Of a stretch of DNA of 64,000 nt, positions 24,795 to 34,418 are shown piece by piece. Where the stretch lies: the NCBI RefSeq assembly GCF_002563925.1, contig NZ_PDJD01000001.1, positions 724,973 through 788,972 of the forward strand, written 5' to 3'. The notes beneath the pieces are model-generated. The model saw only the letters and a program-made list of their open reading frames with translations, searched no databases and was not told where the DNA came from. The stretch's first letter is position 1, and every line of letters begins with the position of its first letter. A program made the position numbers and the translations under genes. The DNA is from Serinibacter salmoneus. Lineage in GTDB: Bacteria > Actinomycetota > Actinomycetes > Actinomycetales > Beutenbergiaceae.

Positions 24795-26179
24795 TCAGGT
24801 AGAGGGGTGCGTCGATTTCCTCGCACGTGTCGCGGGCTTTGGTGCTTGGTTCGACTCCGCTCCTCGCGTGGAGTTCTGGGCTGCGAGAAGCCCCAAGAAT
24901 GCCCAAATGGGCAGGAACGTCCAGCTGGACTGAGTCGAGACGGCGATCGCGACGAACCCCGCAAGGGCGACGAGCACCGGGTGGACTCGACGAGCGGCCA
25001 GCGCGAGCGTCGCGATGAAGATGACGAAGGCTCCCAGTGCGATGAGCCCGAGCTCGGACGCGATGTGACCGTAGGCATTTTCTGCAATGGGTCGAGTCTG
25101 GGTGTTGTAGTAGCGCCACGGCAGTCGGTACTCGGAGGCGTACTGGTAAAAGTAGGCAGCGAACCGTCCTGGGCCTACTCCGAACAGGGGGTAGTCCTGT
25201 GCGATGGCGAATGCGACTTCGGCCTTCACGCTTCGGAGGTCTAGCGAGGCGGTCGCCCATGCATAGTCCGGAGCGAACTGCGTGAACCCAAGCTTGGCAA
25301 GTTGGCGCCCGACGACGGTCCCGAATGCTGGAACACTGAGCGCTGCGATCGCGAGGCCTGCTAGGACAGCAATCGTGGTGACCACGACTCGCGGGCGCGG
25401 CAAGAGTAGCAGTGCGGCAGCGAGGCCCGTCATGAGCCCGAGGTAGGCCGTAGTCGACTCAGAGAACAGCACCAAGGCGCCAGCGACGACGGCGCTCATC
25501 CAGTATCGCCGCCAGAGGCAGACGAGCAGTACTCCGCCCGCATAGAAGCCGAGCTGCTGACCTTCCAAGAATGGTCCGGACCGTAGCGACTCGAATGTGT
25601 CGTCCACGCCCTCGACGCGAAAGCCCAATTGCGCGAGCAGCGGGGCAGCGCCCACCCGTACGCCGACGTACTGGGCGAGAGAGGCCGCGCCACACAGCCA
25701 GACGGAGACCTGGAACGCTCGCGCGATTCGTTCCCTCGGTACCATCGCGAGAACGCCCCAGAAGCCCAGAGCGATCAGGCCGTACAGTGAGTACTGCGTG
25801 ATGTCGACCGTGAGCGAGGTCGAGTAGGGGCGTGTCGAGGCATGTCCGTTGCGCACCGCGAGGTTCGTGACGAACGAAACACACAGAAGGCCCGCGAGGG
25901 CCAGCACAGCGAAGAGCGAGCCGGTTGGAGGGGGGAGCGCCTGGGCTTCGGGCCAAGTATGTACACGGCTACGCCTGCTGCGAGGAACACCTCGGTGCCC
26001 TTGAGGGGGAATCCTACTTGGAGAGTAAGCGCGTACTGGAACGGGATCACCGCGACAGCGGCGAGCACGAGTCGCTCGAAGAGTGGCCCGCGCGTGAAGA
26101 GCGATCGCAGCGACTCGCGACGCTCAGGGACGGGCGCGCTCTCGGCGACTGTCGCGTCCTCCACGACGGATGGGATCAC
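24795..26179 (-). pseudogene. O-antigen ligase/polymerase-like membrane protein (Wzy/WaaL type), frameshifted
   Basis: Two overlapping frames together give one roughly 460-residue polytopic protein. The N-terminal part from GTG 26179 (GAGGAG upstream) covers residues 1 to about 85, with a helix at LVLAAVAVIPFQYALTL. The reading then has to shift by one base at a run of six C on the coding strand (25930-25935) to enter the frame that runs to 24795. The second part has about nine helices and the long periplasmic loop with DYPLFGVGPGRF and ENAYGHIASELGLIALG, the Wzy_C signature. One extra C would join the parts seamlessly. Either a real inactivating or phase-variable indel or a sequencing error; flanking partners suggest it polymerises the local repeat unit. 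Confidence 0.8.
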
Positions 26180-26436
26180 CAGGCGGACTCCTCACTCGAC
26201 GGCGGCTCGCTGCGCCACGGCGCTCAATCACGCGGGGGTCGCCGCGACCACCCTACTCTAGGCGGTGTGTCTCGCTACGGCCATCGGCAGAGCCATCTCT
26301 GGGGGTTGGGTGGCTCATGCAGCGCGCGATGTGATATGTCCGACGACCACTGGCTATTGCGTTCAAACGTGGCAGACTGTTGCCTTGCTTGGCGACGTCG
26401 CGGTGAGGTGCACCGAGGGCCGATTGAGGAGTGTTT

Positions 26437-28092
26437 GTGGAGTTCCTGGACTATGTGCGCGTCCTGCGCCGCCATTGGCTCGCGCTGGTGATCTGTTCGC
26501 TCGCCGGGGTGGCCATCTCCATGGCGTACACCCTTGTTCAGACTCCGGTGTACTCGGCGAACGCCTCGGGCTACGTCTCGGCCGGTGCCAGCGACAACGT
26601 CGCGCTCGAGAGTGCGAGCGAGTCACTGGCTCGTAGCCGTGCGGAGAGTTGGGTGACGATCGGGACATCGCGTGCGGTGGCCGAGCGCGTGATCGCGGAG
26701 GAGGGACTCAGCGTCTCGCCGGAGGAACTGGTTCAGCGGGTGAGCGTGAGCCAGGCGGAGTTGACTCCGGTGATCCGCGTGAGCGCCGAGGCATCGACGC
26801 CTGAGGACGCGCGAGACCTTGCGGACGCCTGGGTCTACGCGTTGTCAGCGGAAGTCGCGGAACTCGAGGGCGGCGAGGCTGATGGCGCCTCGAGTCTCAC
26901 CCTGATCCCGATCGAGGCCGCTGCGCTGCCAACCCGCCCGATCTCGCCGAACGTGGAACTGGGCGTGGTCCTCGGACTGCTCGTCGGAGCGGTGGCCGGT
27001 GTCCTGTACGCGCTGATTCGCAATCAATCGGACAAGAAGTTGCGCACGATCGAGGCGCTGCGAAGGGCTACCAACTCCAGCGTGCTCGGCGCCGTCCCGA
27101 CGGGGGATGTCACCAGTGCGTTGACCGGTCGTGAGGACCGCAGCAACGCCCCCACGCTCGAGGCGTTCCGCCGCATCCGCACGAACCTCCGGTTCATGAA
27201 CGTGGACGATCCGCCTCGGGTGATCGTGGTCACGAGCGCCCTGCCTGGTGAGGGGAAGTCCGCTGTCGCCGCGAACATCGCGATCGCGATCGCGGAGAGC
27301 GGTCAGCGCGCCATCATCGTGGACGCGGACCTGCGCCGGCCCACCGTGGCGGACCGCTTCGGCCTCGTGGAGGGCGCCGGCCTGACCGACGTGCTGGTGC
27401 ACGCCGCGGAGATCGACGATGTGATCCAGATCTGGCCGCACAGCCAGAACCTCGCCGTGCTGCCGGCCGGCTCCGCCCCGCCGAACCCGAGCGAGTTGCT
27501 CGGCTCCGACGTGATGCACGACCTGCTCATGGAGCTCAAGGAGCACGCGTTCGTGATCATCGACTCCCCGCCGCTGCTGCCCGTGACCGACGCGGCCGTG
27601 CTGACCGCCCGCGTGGACGGCGCCGTGCTCGTGGCCCGCGCCGGTGTCACCACGATCGATCAGGTGACCGCAGCGGCTGAGGACCTTGAGGCAGCCAACG
27701 GGCGACTGCTCGGAACGGTGCTCAACGCCGTCTCGAAGAAGTCCACCGGGTACCAGGGTGGCTACTACGGCGCCTACTACGGCGGCTACTACGGCTCCAC
27801 CGACGGTCAGGGCCAGTCCCTCACCCCCGCCGGCACCAAGCGCCAGCGCCTGGGTCGTGACGCCAGCGCCGTCGGCGATTCTGCCTCCGCTGGGGCCTCG
27901 CCCTCGTCTGCTGAGCCGTCCGCAGCGGCCCCGGCCACGCAGGAGCCGCCTGTTTCGCCCGTGGCGCACGCTCCGGCGAGCTACCCGCCCGCCAGTGCGC
28001 CAGCAGCCTCCGGCGACCACGCGGTGCAATGGAAGCCCGTCACACCGAGCGGCGAGGCGGTGTCCACAACCCGGACTCGGCGGGATCGCTAG
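26437..28092 (+). CDS. Polysaccharide co-polymerase/BY-type tyrosine autokinase
   Basis: 551 residues, Wzz domain fused to a bacterial tyrosine kinase. A first membrane helix at about 13-33 and a second at about 175-195 enclose the extracytoplasmic chain-length domain. The cytoplasmic kinase has Walker A SALPGEGKSAVAAN, Walker A' IIVDADLRRP and Walker B FVIIDSPPLLP. It is followed by a tyrosine cluster (GYQGGYYGAYYGGYYGS) that is the expected autophosphorylation site, then a Ser/Ala/Pro-rich tail of about 90 residues. GTG 26437 is chosen over 26431 because GAGGAG ends five bases upstream. It controls polymer length and export with the flippase and polymerase; the LMW phosphatase near 3 kb could oppose it. 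Confidence 0.9.
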   Translation: MEFLDYVRVLRRHWLALVICSLAGVAISMAYTLVQTPVYSANASGYVSAGASDNVALESASESLARSRAESWVTIGTSRAVAERVIAEEGLSVSPEELVQRVSVSQAELTPVIRVSAEASTPEDARDLADAWVYALSAEVAELEGGEADGASSLTLIPIEAAALPTRPISPNVELGVVLGLLVGAVAGVLYALIRNQSDKKLRTIEALRRATNSSVLGAVPTGDVTSALTGREDRSNAPTLEAFRRIRTNLRFMNVDDPPRVIVVTSALPGEGKSAVAANIAIAIAESGQRAIIVDADLRRPTVADRFGLVEGAGLTDVLVHAAEIDDVIQIWPHSQNLAVLPAGSAPPNPSELLGSDVMHDLLMELKEHAFVIIDSPPLLPVTDAAVLTARVDGAVLVARAGVTTIDQVTAAAEDLEAANGRLLGTVLNAVSKKSTGYQGGYYGAYYGGYYGSTDGQGQSLTPAGTKRQRLGRDASAVGDSASAGASPSSAEPSAAAPATQEPPVSPVAHAPASYPPASAPAASGDHAVQWKPVTPSGEAVSTTRTRRDR

Positions 28093-28242
28093 CGGCTCGC
28101 TCGCGTGCCAGCACCGGTCGCGGTGCCACGCGATACCAAACGGTGCTCCGATCGCGCCGGTGTCGCCAGACGCATAGCCTCGATCCAGCGGGGGCGTTGT
28201 CAGACTCCACCAGGAGTTCGTCGACAGCCCAAGGAGGCCTTT

Positions 28243-29334
28243 GTGACCAGTCCTCAGCCCAACCGCCGCGCCCTCATCCGAGGGGCTGCGTGGTCCGTGC
28301 CGATCGTGGCGGCCACCGCTTCCGCTCCGGCCCGCGCCGAAACGAGCGGGCCGTGCCCAGCGGATGTCGTACTACCCATCCCCGAGATCGATGACATCCG
28401 CGTCGACGCTGCTGACGGCGCCTCCTCCTTTTACACCGTGGAACCCGGCATCACTCAGATCGACTTCACCATCGCCGGTGGGCGAGGCGGGGCGTCGCCC
28501 TTCGCGGCAGGCGGGGGCGCAGGGCTCATCCAGGGGTCCTTCTCCGTCGCCGAGAACGACATGGTGACCTTCGTCGTGGGCCAGGGCGGATTCGGGCAGC
28601 GCAGCACAGGCTCCACGAACACCGGTGGCCGCGGATTCGCGGATGGTGGTGACGTGCCGGCGCCGGGCGGCGCAGGTGACACCGGGACCAGCGGAAGCGG
28701 TGGCGGCGCCTCCGCAATCCTGCTCAACGGCACGCCACTGGTCATCGCCGGTGGCGGTGGCGGCGGGGGAATGCTCGAGGGAGTGAGCCCCGCGAGCTGG
28801 GAATGGAGCTACCCGTCCTCGCCGAGCACCCACGCCGGCGCCTTCGGGACTGCGGCAACCAGTTCGGTCATCTCCCGATCGGGGGCGGGGTCCGGGCAGC
28901 CCTCCGGGCTGATCACCGTCTTCCCCGGGGGTAACGCGACCGACGCCGCGGTAGGCGTCCCGTCCGCAACGGCGGCCACCTCGACGTTCACCGCGGGTGA
29001 GCTGGTCGATCCCGTAGTCGGCCTGCCGGGAGCCGAAGGCGGCTCGGGCGGGGCCGGGGTCGCCAGTGCGGTCTCCGCGACCTCGGCTGGGCGCTTCTCG
29101 GTGGGCTCCGGCGCCGGTGGCGGCGGGTACCGGGGCGGGGCGAGCGGCAGTTCCGTAGCCTTCTACTACGCGAGTCCGCTGGGGGACCTGGCTTGGAGCA
29201 TTGGTGGCAACGGTGGCGCGGGATCGAACTTCATCAGCACCTCGGTCACGATTGTTTCGGTGGGCACCACCGAGTTCAGCACCATCCAGCAACGGGTCCC
29301 CGGCTTCATCACCGCCACGGCTCGCTGCGTGTAG
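28243..29334 (+). CDS. Tat-exported glycine-rich protein
   Basis: 363 residues. The N-terminus NRRALIRGAAWSVPI followed by VAATASAPARAE is a twin-arginine signal peptide. The mature part is Gly/Ser/Ala-rich with stretches such as GGGASAILLNG, IAGGGGGGGML and GSGAGGGGYRGGASGSS between short beta-like segments (TQIDFTIAGGRGG, MVTFVVGQGG), ending in ITATARCV. This is the style of Gly_rich receptor-like ectodomain repeats. AAGGAGG at 28231-28237 fixes GTG 28243. It follows the autokinase by 150 bases. It shares design and signal with the broken gene at 31.9 kb. Likely a surface or matrix protein; no enzymatic motif is visible. Confidence 0.75.
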   Translation: MTSPQPNRRALIRGAAWSVPIVAATASAPARAETSGPCPADVVLPIPEIDDIRVDAADGASSFYTVEPGITQIDFTIAGGRGGASPFAAGGGAGLIQGSFSVAENDMVTFVVGQGGFGQRSTGSTNTGGRGFADGGDVPAPGGAGDTGTSGSGGGASAILLNGTPLVIAGGGGGGGMLEGVSPASWEWSYPSSPSTHAGAFGTAATSSVISRSGAGSGQPSGLITVFPGGNATDAAVGVPSATAATSTFTAGELVDPVVGLPGAEGGSGGAGVASAVSATSAGRFSVGSGAGGGGYRGGASGSSVAFYYASPLGDLAWSIGGNGGAGSNFISTSVTIVSVGTTEFSTIQQRVPGFITATARCV

Positions 29335-29368
29335 GAGCCGGTGACTGCGGCAGAGCTCGGTCGCATCG

Positions 29369-29374
29369 TAGGCT
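29369..29374 (+). promoter_or_regulatory. -10 box TAGGCT, leaderless dapE
   Basis: TAGGCT plus six bases leads to the GTG at 29381; no Shine-Dalgarno is present. Confidence 0.5.
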
Positions 29375-29380
29375 CACACG

Positions 29381-30538
29381 GTGAGCGAGACACGTGAGCC
29401 AGCGGACCTGACACCGCACCTGTCCGACCCGGTGGCGCTCACGCGCGCCATCTGCGACATCCCCTCCGTCAGCGGGGACGAGCGGAACCTGGCGGACGCC
29501 GTCGAGGCGGTGTTGCGCGCCCAGGCGCACCTCGAGGTGCTCCGCGACGGTGACGCCGTGCTCGCCCGCACCCGCCTGGGCCGCACGAGTCGGGTGGTGA
29601 TTGCGGGGCACCTCGACACCGTGCCGATCGCAGGGAACCTGCCCACGCAGCTGCGCACCCTTGAGGGGGAGGGTGAGGTGCTGTGGGGGAGAGGCACCGT
29701 GGACATGAAGGGGGGCGTCGCCGTCGCCCTCCACCTGGCGGCCACCCAGCCTGCACCGGCCCTGGACGTCACCTACGTCTTCTACGACCACGAGGAGGTC
29801 GAGGCCACCAAGAACGGGCTCGGGCGGGTCGCGGCCAACCACCCCAACTGGCTGGCCGGGGACCTGGCGATCCTGGGTGAACCCACGGGCGCGCACATCG
29901 AAGGTGGATGCAACGGCACCATCCGCATCGAGATCGCCACCACGGGCACGACCGCGCATTCCGCGCGCGCCTGGCGCGGCCACAACGCCGTGCACGATCT
30001 GGCTCCGGTGCTCGCCGCGCTGGCGGCACACGAGAGCGAGACCGTGACGGTGGACGGACTCGACTACCGCGAGGGACTGAACGCCGTGTTCGTCACCGGC
30101 GGCATTGCGGGCAACATGATCCCCGACCGCGCCACCGTCACCGTGAACTACCGGTTCGCCCCCTCGCGAGACGCCGCCGAGGCGGAGGCGTACGTCCGCG
30201 CGGTCTTCGCCGACATCCCCGGGCTCACCTTCACCGTCACGGACCTGTCCGAGGGTGCCCGCCCTGGCCTGGACCACCCCGTGGCGCAAGGCTTCGTGGA
30301 GGCGGCACGCGCGGCCACCGGCGCGCAGGTGAATCCCAAGTACGGCTGGACCGACGTCGCGCGGTTCTCCCGCCTCGGCGTTCCGGCGCTGAACTTCGGG
30401 CCCGGCGACCCGATGCTCGCCCACGCCGATGACGAACGCTGCCCGACGGCGCAGTTCACCGCCGTGGCCGACGCCCTGGCCGCATGGCTGGGCCGAGCGC
30501 CAGGCGCCGCAGCACCGCAGGAGAAGGAGGACGCATGA
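29381..30538 (+). CDS. dapE: Succinyl-diaminopimelate desuccinylase
   Basis: M20 metallopeptidase-fold enzyme of lysine and meso-diaminopimelate synthesis, which feeds the peptidoglycan. 385 residues with the first zinc ligand in IAGHLDTVP, the bridging aspartate in [10 protein letters not shown], the catalytic glutamates in [14 protein letters not shown], the LGEPTG loop and a final zinc histidine near [10 protein letters not shown] dimerisation lid lies in the middle (about 185-295). It overlaps the next gene by four bases. The link to LOG and DUF3117 is conserved in Actinobacteria. Confidence 0.93.
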   Translation: MSETREPADLTPHLSDPVALTRAICDIPSVSGDERNLADAVEAVLRAQAHLEVLRDGDAVLARTRLGRTSRVVIAGHLDTVPIAGNLPTQLRTLEGEGEVLWGRGTVDMKGGVAVALHLAATQPAPALDVTYVFYDHEEVEATKNGLGRVAANHPNWLAGDLAILGEPTGAHIEGGCNGTIRIEIATTGTTAHSARAWRGHNAVHDLAPVLAALAAHESETVTVDGLDYREGLNAVFVTGGIAGNMIPDRATVTVNYRFAPSRDAAEAEAYVRAVFADIPGLTFTVTDLSEGARPGLDHPVAQGFVEAARAATGAQVNPKYGWTDVARFSRLGVPALNFGPGDPMLAHADDERCPTAQFTAVADALAAWLGRAPGAAAPQEKEDA

Positions 30539-31296
30539 GCACGCCCGAGCGCGAGAGGTCGGCCCGGCGCGAACGGCAAGCGGGCCGCGTCATGCTGCGC
30601 GGAGAGCAGGTCCCCGAGACCACCACCGATGAGCGCCTGCTCTCTGGGGGCAACGGCGCCGACTGGTTGCACGCCGACCCCTGGCGGGTGCTGCGCATCC
30701 AGTCCGAGTTCGTGGAGGGCTTCGGCGCCCTGGCCGAACTGGGGTCCGCAGTCTCCGTGTTCGGCTCCGCACGGCTGACGGAGGGCGAACCGGAGTACGA
30801 GGTCGCCCAGGAGATCGCACGTGAACTGGTGCGGCACGGCTACGCGGTGATCACCGGCGGTGGGCCCGGTCTCATGGAAGCGGCGAACAGGGGGGCGCGG
30901 GAGGCGGGCGGGCAGTCCGTGGGACTGGGCATCGAGTTGCCCTTCGAGCAGGGCATGAACGCGCACGTGGACCGCGGAGTGAACTTCCGGTACTTCTTCG
31001 TGCGGAAGGTCATGTTCGTGAAGTACGCCACCGGCTTCATCGTGCTGCCCGGGGGATTCGGCACCATGGACGAGCTCTTCGAGGCGATCACCCTGGTGCA
31101 GACCGGCAAGGTGCGCAGATTCCCGATCGTGCTGGTGGGCCGGGAATTCTGGGGCGGGTTGCTGGAGTGGATCCGCACCACCCTGGCGGCGCGAGGTCTG
31201 ATCGGCGAGATGGACCTCGACCTGCTGCACGTGGTGGACGATCCGGTCGAGGCGGTCGCGTACGTGCGGCGCGTGGCGGCCGACCTGGCGGAGTAG
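30535..31296 (+). CDS. LOG-family Rossmann-fold protein (TIGR00730 type)
   Basis: 253 residues. [16 protein letters not shown] opens the fold, [19 protein letters not shown] binds nucleotide phosphate, and [12 protein letters not shown] is the PGGxGTxxE motif of cytokinin-type phosphoribohydrolases. Family members split nucleoside monophosphates to base and ribose-5-phosphate, though many bacterial ones are untested. The start overlaps the dapE stop (ATGA) with GAGAAGGAGG upstream. A roughly 60-residue N-terminal extension precedes the core. Confidence 0.88.
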   Translation: MSTPERERSARRERQAGRVMLRGEQVPETTTDERLLSGGNGADWLHADPWRVLRIQSEFVEGFGALAELGSAVSVFGSARLTEGEPEYEVAQEIARELVRHGYAVITGGGPGLMEAANRGAREAGGQSVGLGIELPFEQGMNAHVDRGVNFRYFFVRKVMFVKYATGFIVLPGGFGTMDELFEAITLVQTGKVRRFPIVLVGREFWGGLLEWIRTTLAARGLIGEMDLDLLHVVDDPVEAVAYVRRVAADLAE

Positions 31297-31458
31297 CAGC
31301 AGCGGAGTGGGCGCAGCGGAGTGAGCCGCGCCACGTTCCTCGGGGCGTGCGGAGTACACTGGTGTTCATCACGCGTCAGCGGGGCTGTGCCCCGCCGGCC
31401 GTGCACTGCAATGGCAGACCACCAGGTCAGGCCCATGACGACGGAGGGATTTACCGCG

Positions 31459-31626
31459 ATGGCCGCGATGAAGCCGAGAACCGGTGACGGACCGATGGAA
31501 GTCACCAAGGAGGGTCGCGGCATCGTTGTCCGCATCCCCGTCGACGGCGGAGGGCGGCTCGTGGTCGAGCTGAACGCCGAGGAGGCGCAGTCCCTGTACT
31601 CCGAGCTCAACGGGGTCGTCGGCTGA
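31459..31626 (+). CDS. DUF3117 family small protein
   Basis: 55 residues, a near-universal actinobacterial protein of unknown role. MKPRTGDGPMEVTKEGRGIV and the closing LNAEEAQSLYSELNG are the family hallmarks. ATG 31459 has ACGGAGGG ten bases upstream; ATG 31468 is possible. The compact beta-rich sequence has no export signal. It is followed by a strong terminator, and its position after dapE and LOG is the usual one. Confidence 0.9.
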   Translation: MAAMKPRTGDGPMEVTKEGRGIVVRIPVDGGGRLVVELNAEEAQSLYSELNGVVG

Positions 31627-31652
31627 GCACACGCCCCCACTCCTGGACAGCG

Positions 31653-31694
31653 AGGCGGGGGCCGACCGGGCGTATGCCCGGTCGGCCCCCGCCT
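31653..31694 (+). terminator. Strong intrinsic terminator after DUF3117
   Basis: A perfect 19-bp stem (31653-31671 with 31676-31694) and GTAT loop, followed by TTCTTG. It closes the dapE-LOG-DUF3117 unit. Confidence 0.85.
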
Positions 31695-31760
31695 TCTTGC
31701 GGTCGACATCGCCACCTGCGCTGACCAGGAGTGGGCTGCGCCTGCGCGCCCGCGCCCGGG

Positions 31761-31804
31761 TTCACCCCTCAAATCACCCGTTTTCACCCCTCGAATCACC
31801 CGTT
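31761..31804. promoter_or_regulatory. Tandem 22-bp repeat with four GGGTGA half-sites
   Basis: TTCACCCCTCAAATCACCCG plus TT occurs twice in a row with one mismatch. Read on the minus strand it holds four GGGTGA motifs spaced 12, 10 and 12 bases, a two-turn period. It lies about 125 bases before the Tat-exported Gly-rich gene and is a likely cooperative regulator site. The rest of 31695-31929 shows no gene. Confidence 0.45.
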
Positions 31805-31929
31805 GGCGGCATCCGACGGGTGGTGCGTGATGGAAGGCTAGCCAGCGATCGAGGACGCTGTGGCCAGTCCGGCCCAGACGCACCCATCACAACGATCGCA
31901 CTGATCTCACCGAGGGGATGGTTCTTACG

Positions 31930-33020
31930 ATGACTGCTGACGGAAACCAGAGGGGAATATCACGGCGCGGCATCACCAAGTCGGCGGTGTGGTCGGTTCC
32001 TGTCGTGGCGGTCGCTGCTGGCGCGCCGGCGCACGCCCAAGCGTCCCAGCCCTGTACGCCGGTGTCCTACCCGGCTCCGGTGCCGGACGGGCAGGCGCGC
32101 ACCGAGACGACCTGGACCGTGCCCGCGGGTGTCACCTCGGTCACTTTCGCGGTCGCCGGCGGCGGCGGCGGCTACTCCAACGCGCTCGGTGCTGCCGGCT
32201 CGGGTGCGCTCATCACCGGCGAGATGGCTGTCACGGGTGGCCAGGTGTTGACACTCATCACCGGAGCAGGCGGAATCGGCAACGCCACCCAGGAGGCGCT
32301 CGGCGGTGGCGGCTACGGTAACGGTGGCGACGTCGTCAACCCCGCCGGGCCCAGCGGGACCAACTTCGGGGGGAGCGGTGGAGGTGGTTCGGCGATCCTG
32401 CTCGCTGGTTCGCCGCTCGTCGTCGCCGGCGGCGGCGGGGGGAACGGCTCCTTTGCGCAGTTGAACACGGCGCCGAGCATGGCGTGGGGAACGTCTGGCG
32501 CAGTGGGAGGTACTCCCTGGCACCACGGTGGCGGTCAACTCGCGACGATGGAGAATTACCCGAACCAGTGGCTCGTGGCCCCTGGCGGACTGTCCGCCCT
32601 GGCCGGTGGTGCGGGGGGTGCCGGGGGGCAGTGGCAACCGCCAGCACTGTGACTGGTCTCGGGATCGAGTTCTCCGAGCGTCAGCTTCGCGCCGGCTCGG
32701 CGGGATCCGCGGGCCCCTCGGGCAACGGCGGGAACGGCAGTGGTGTCGACGTCCTTGCGGGTAGCAGTGTCACGCACGTCGTCTCCGGTGCCGGAGGCGG
32801 TGGCTACGGCGGCGGGGGCAGCGGTGCTGCCGGCTCGCTCCGAGCGGATGGGAGCGGCGAGGTCTCTCGGATCGGTATCGGTGGCGGTGGTGGGGGTGGT
32901 GGCAATTTCGTGGCCGCCGGAATCGTCGCCACACGAGGTGCGGCCGGCAACGGCGGCACGGCCCGTTACGTCCGCAACCCGGGGTACATCACCCTCACCT
33001 ATTGCGTGCCGGGGTACTAG
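31930..33020 (+). pseudogene. Tat-exported glycine-rich protein, frameshifted at G runs
   Basis: Paralogue of the gene at 28.2 kb. It starts with ISRRGITKSAVWSVPV and VAVAAGAPAHAQA (Tat signal), then WTVPAGVTSVTFAVAGGGGGY and Gly-rich segments such as GGGGSAILLAGSPLVVAGGGGG. The frame stops at 32652 after GGAGGAGGQWQPPAL. The same protein clearly continues in the next frame (VTGLGIEFSERQL to GYITLTYCVPGY, stop 33020). The break falls in a stretch with two runs of six G (32613-32618 and 32623-32628); one extra G restores about 362 residues. Start ATG 31930 or 31918. It may be switched off, phase-variable, or a base-calling error. Confidence 0.78.
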
Positions 33021-33089
33021 GCCTCCAGGCACGTCAGACAGAGGTCAGGACTGGGAGAAGAAGCGCAGCGGGGCGTGCGCGCGGAGGGC

Positions 33090-33728
33090 TCAGCGCTTGA
33101 CGGCCACCAGGACCCCACCGCCGGTGGGCAGGAGCGTGGCATGCAGGCCCTCGTCCTCCATGACGGTGCGGATCACCTCGCGCATCGCGACCGTGTCGGA
33201 GTCCCGGCGGGCCGGATCGGCGACCTTGTCGCCCCACAGCGCCTCGGTGACCACCACGGTTCCCCCCGGGCGCAGGAGGCGCTTGGCCTGAGCGAGGTGA
33301 TCGGCGGCGTCGGTCACCTCGGCGTCCACGAGCACCAGGTCGTAGTTGCCGTTCGCCAGGCGGGGCAGCACGTCCATGGCACGTCCACCGATCGTGCGGG
33401 TGCGGGAGGAGGCGATCCCCGCGGCCGCGAACGCCCGGCGGGCCTCGCGCTGCAGGTCCACCTCCACATCAATGGTGGTCAGCACGCCGTCGCTCGCCAT
33501 GCCGGCCAGCAGCCACGTGCCGCTGACCCCGGTTCCGGTGCCGACCTCCACCACGTGCTTGGCGCGGGCCATGGCCGCGAAGGTCTCCAGGAGTGCGCCG
33601 GTCGCCGGGGTGACGCACTCGATACCCGCCTCCGCGGCCGCGGCGCGCGCCTGCTGCGCGGCCTCGCTCTCGACTGCCAACCCCTCGGTGTACACCCAGT
33701 TCTGCGCCTTGGCGCTCGATCCCGCCAT
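33090..33728 (-). CDS. SAM-dependent O-methyltransferase
   Basis: 212-residue class I methyltransferase of the catechol/caffeoyl-CoA OMT type. The SAM loop [19 protein letters not shown] lies near residue 55, the acidic end of strand 2 is [14 protein letters not shown], the metal-site aspartate region is [17 protein letters not shown], and [12 protein letters not shown] follows. AAGGGAG sits five to six bases before ATG 33728. Divergent from sigE, as in mycobacteria, with a shared 105-base promoter region. The natural acceptor is unknown. Confidence 0.88.
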   Translation of the reverse strand: MAGSSAKAQNWVYTEGLAVESEAAQQARAAAAEAGIECVTPATGALLETFAAMARAKHVVEVGTGTGVSGTWLLAGMASDGVLTTIDVEVDLQREARRAFAAAGIASSRTRTIGGRAMDVLPRLANGNYDLVLVDAEVTDAADHLAQAKRLLRPGGTVVVTEALWGDKVADPARRDSDTVAMREVIRTVMEDEGLHATLLPTGGGVLVAVKR

Positions 33729-33833
33729 GGGGACTCCCTTCGTCTGGGAACCATCCTAGGCAGTCCAGCGTTTTCACAGGTGCCGCTCGTAGACTTGAAC
33801 ACCGAGATCCGAGGGCCGAGGAAGGGCAGGGTC

Positions 33834-34418
33834 GTGGAGACCGAAGACTGGCAGCCACCCACGTGGGATGCCGTGGTGCGCGACTACTCGCCCCAGGTGT
33901 ACCGGCTCGCCTACCGCCTGACCGGGCAGCAGGCGGATGCGGAGGACCTCACGCAGGAGGTCTTCCTGCGCGTCTTCCGCTCCCTGGACCGCTACCAGCC
34001 GGGCACGTTCGACGGCTGGCTGCACCGGATCACCACCAACCTCTTCCTGGACCAGGTGCGCCGCAAGTCCCGCAACCGCACCCAGGCCCTCGGTGAGTAC
34101 GAGGCGGACGTGCCACGTGCCGCGCGCGCGGACGAACCCGAGCGCGGCTTCGAGATCGGCAACCTGGATGTGGACGTGCAGGCCGCGCTCGCCCAGCTCG
34201 CTCCGGAGTACCGCGCCGCCGTGGTGCTGCGTGACATCGAGGACCTGCCGTATGAGGAGATCGCGGACGTGCTCGGCATCTCCATGGGTACCGTGCGCTC
34301 CCGTATTCACCGTGGGCGGGCCAAGCTGCGTGAGATGCTCGCGCACCGCGACCCCCAGGTGGCCGGGTCCGGCGACGGCTTCCTGACCGGCCCACGGGCC
34401 GCGGGGGTCGCTCCGTGA
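33834..34418 (+). CDS. sigE: ECF RNA polymerase sigma factor SigE
   Basis: 194-residue extracytoplasmic-function sigma factor. Region 2 spans about residues 10-85 ([34 protein letters not shown] and [17 protein letters not shown]). Region 4 has [44 protein letters not shown] 33834 has GAAGGG seven bases upstream; TAGACT at 33790-33795 is a possible -10, giving a short leader. The stop overlaps the anti-sigma factor start (GTGA), so the two are coupled. It directs the envelope-stress response; the order sigE-rseA-htrA-tatB is the mycobacterial one. Confidence 0.93.
   Translation: METEDWQPPTWDAVVRDYSPQVYRLAYRLTGQQADAEDLTQEVFLRVFRSLDRYQPGTFDGWLHRITTNLFLDQVRRKSRNRTQALGEYEADVPRAARADEPERGFEIGNLDVDVQAALAQLAPEYRAAVVLRDIEDLPYEEIADVLGISMGTVRSRIHRGRAKLREMLAHRDPQVAGSGDGFLTGPRAAGVAP

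Noticed and set aside
26180..26430. Small genes in the polymerase/autokinase divergent gap
   Set aside because: Frames present are not supported by starts or composition; treated as a promoter region.
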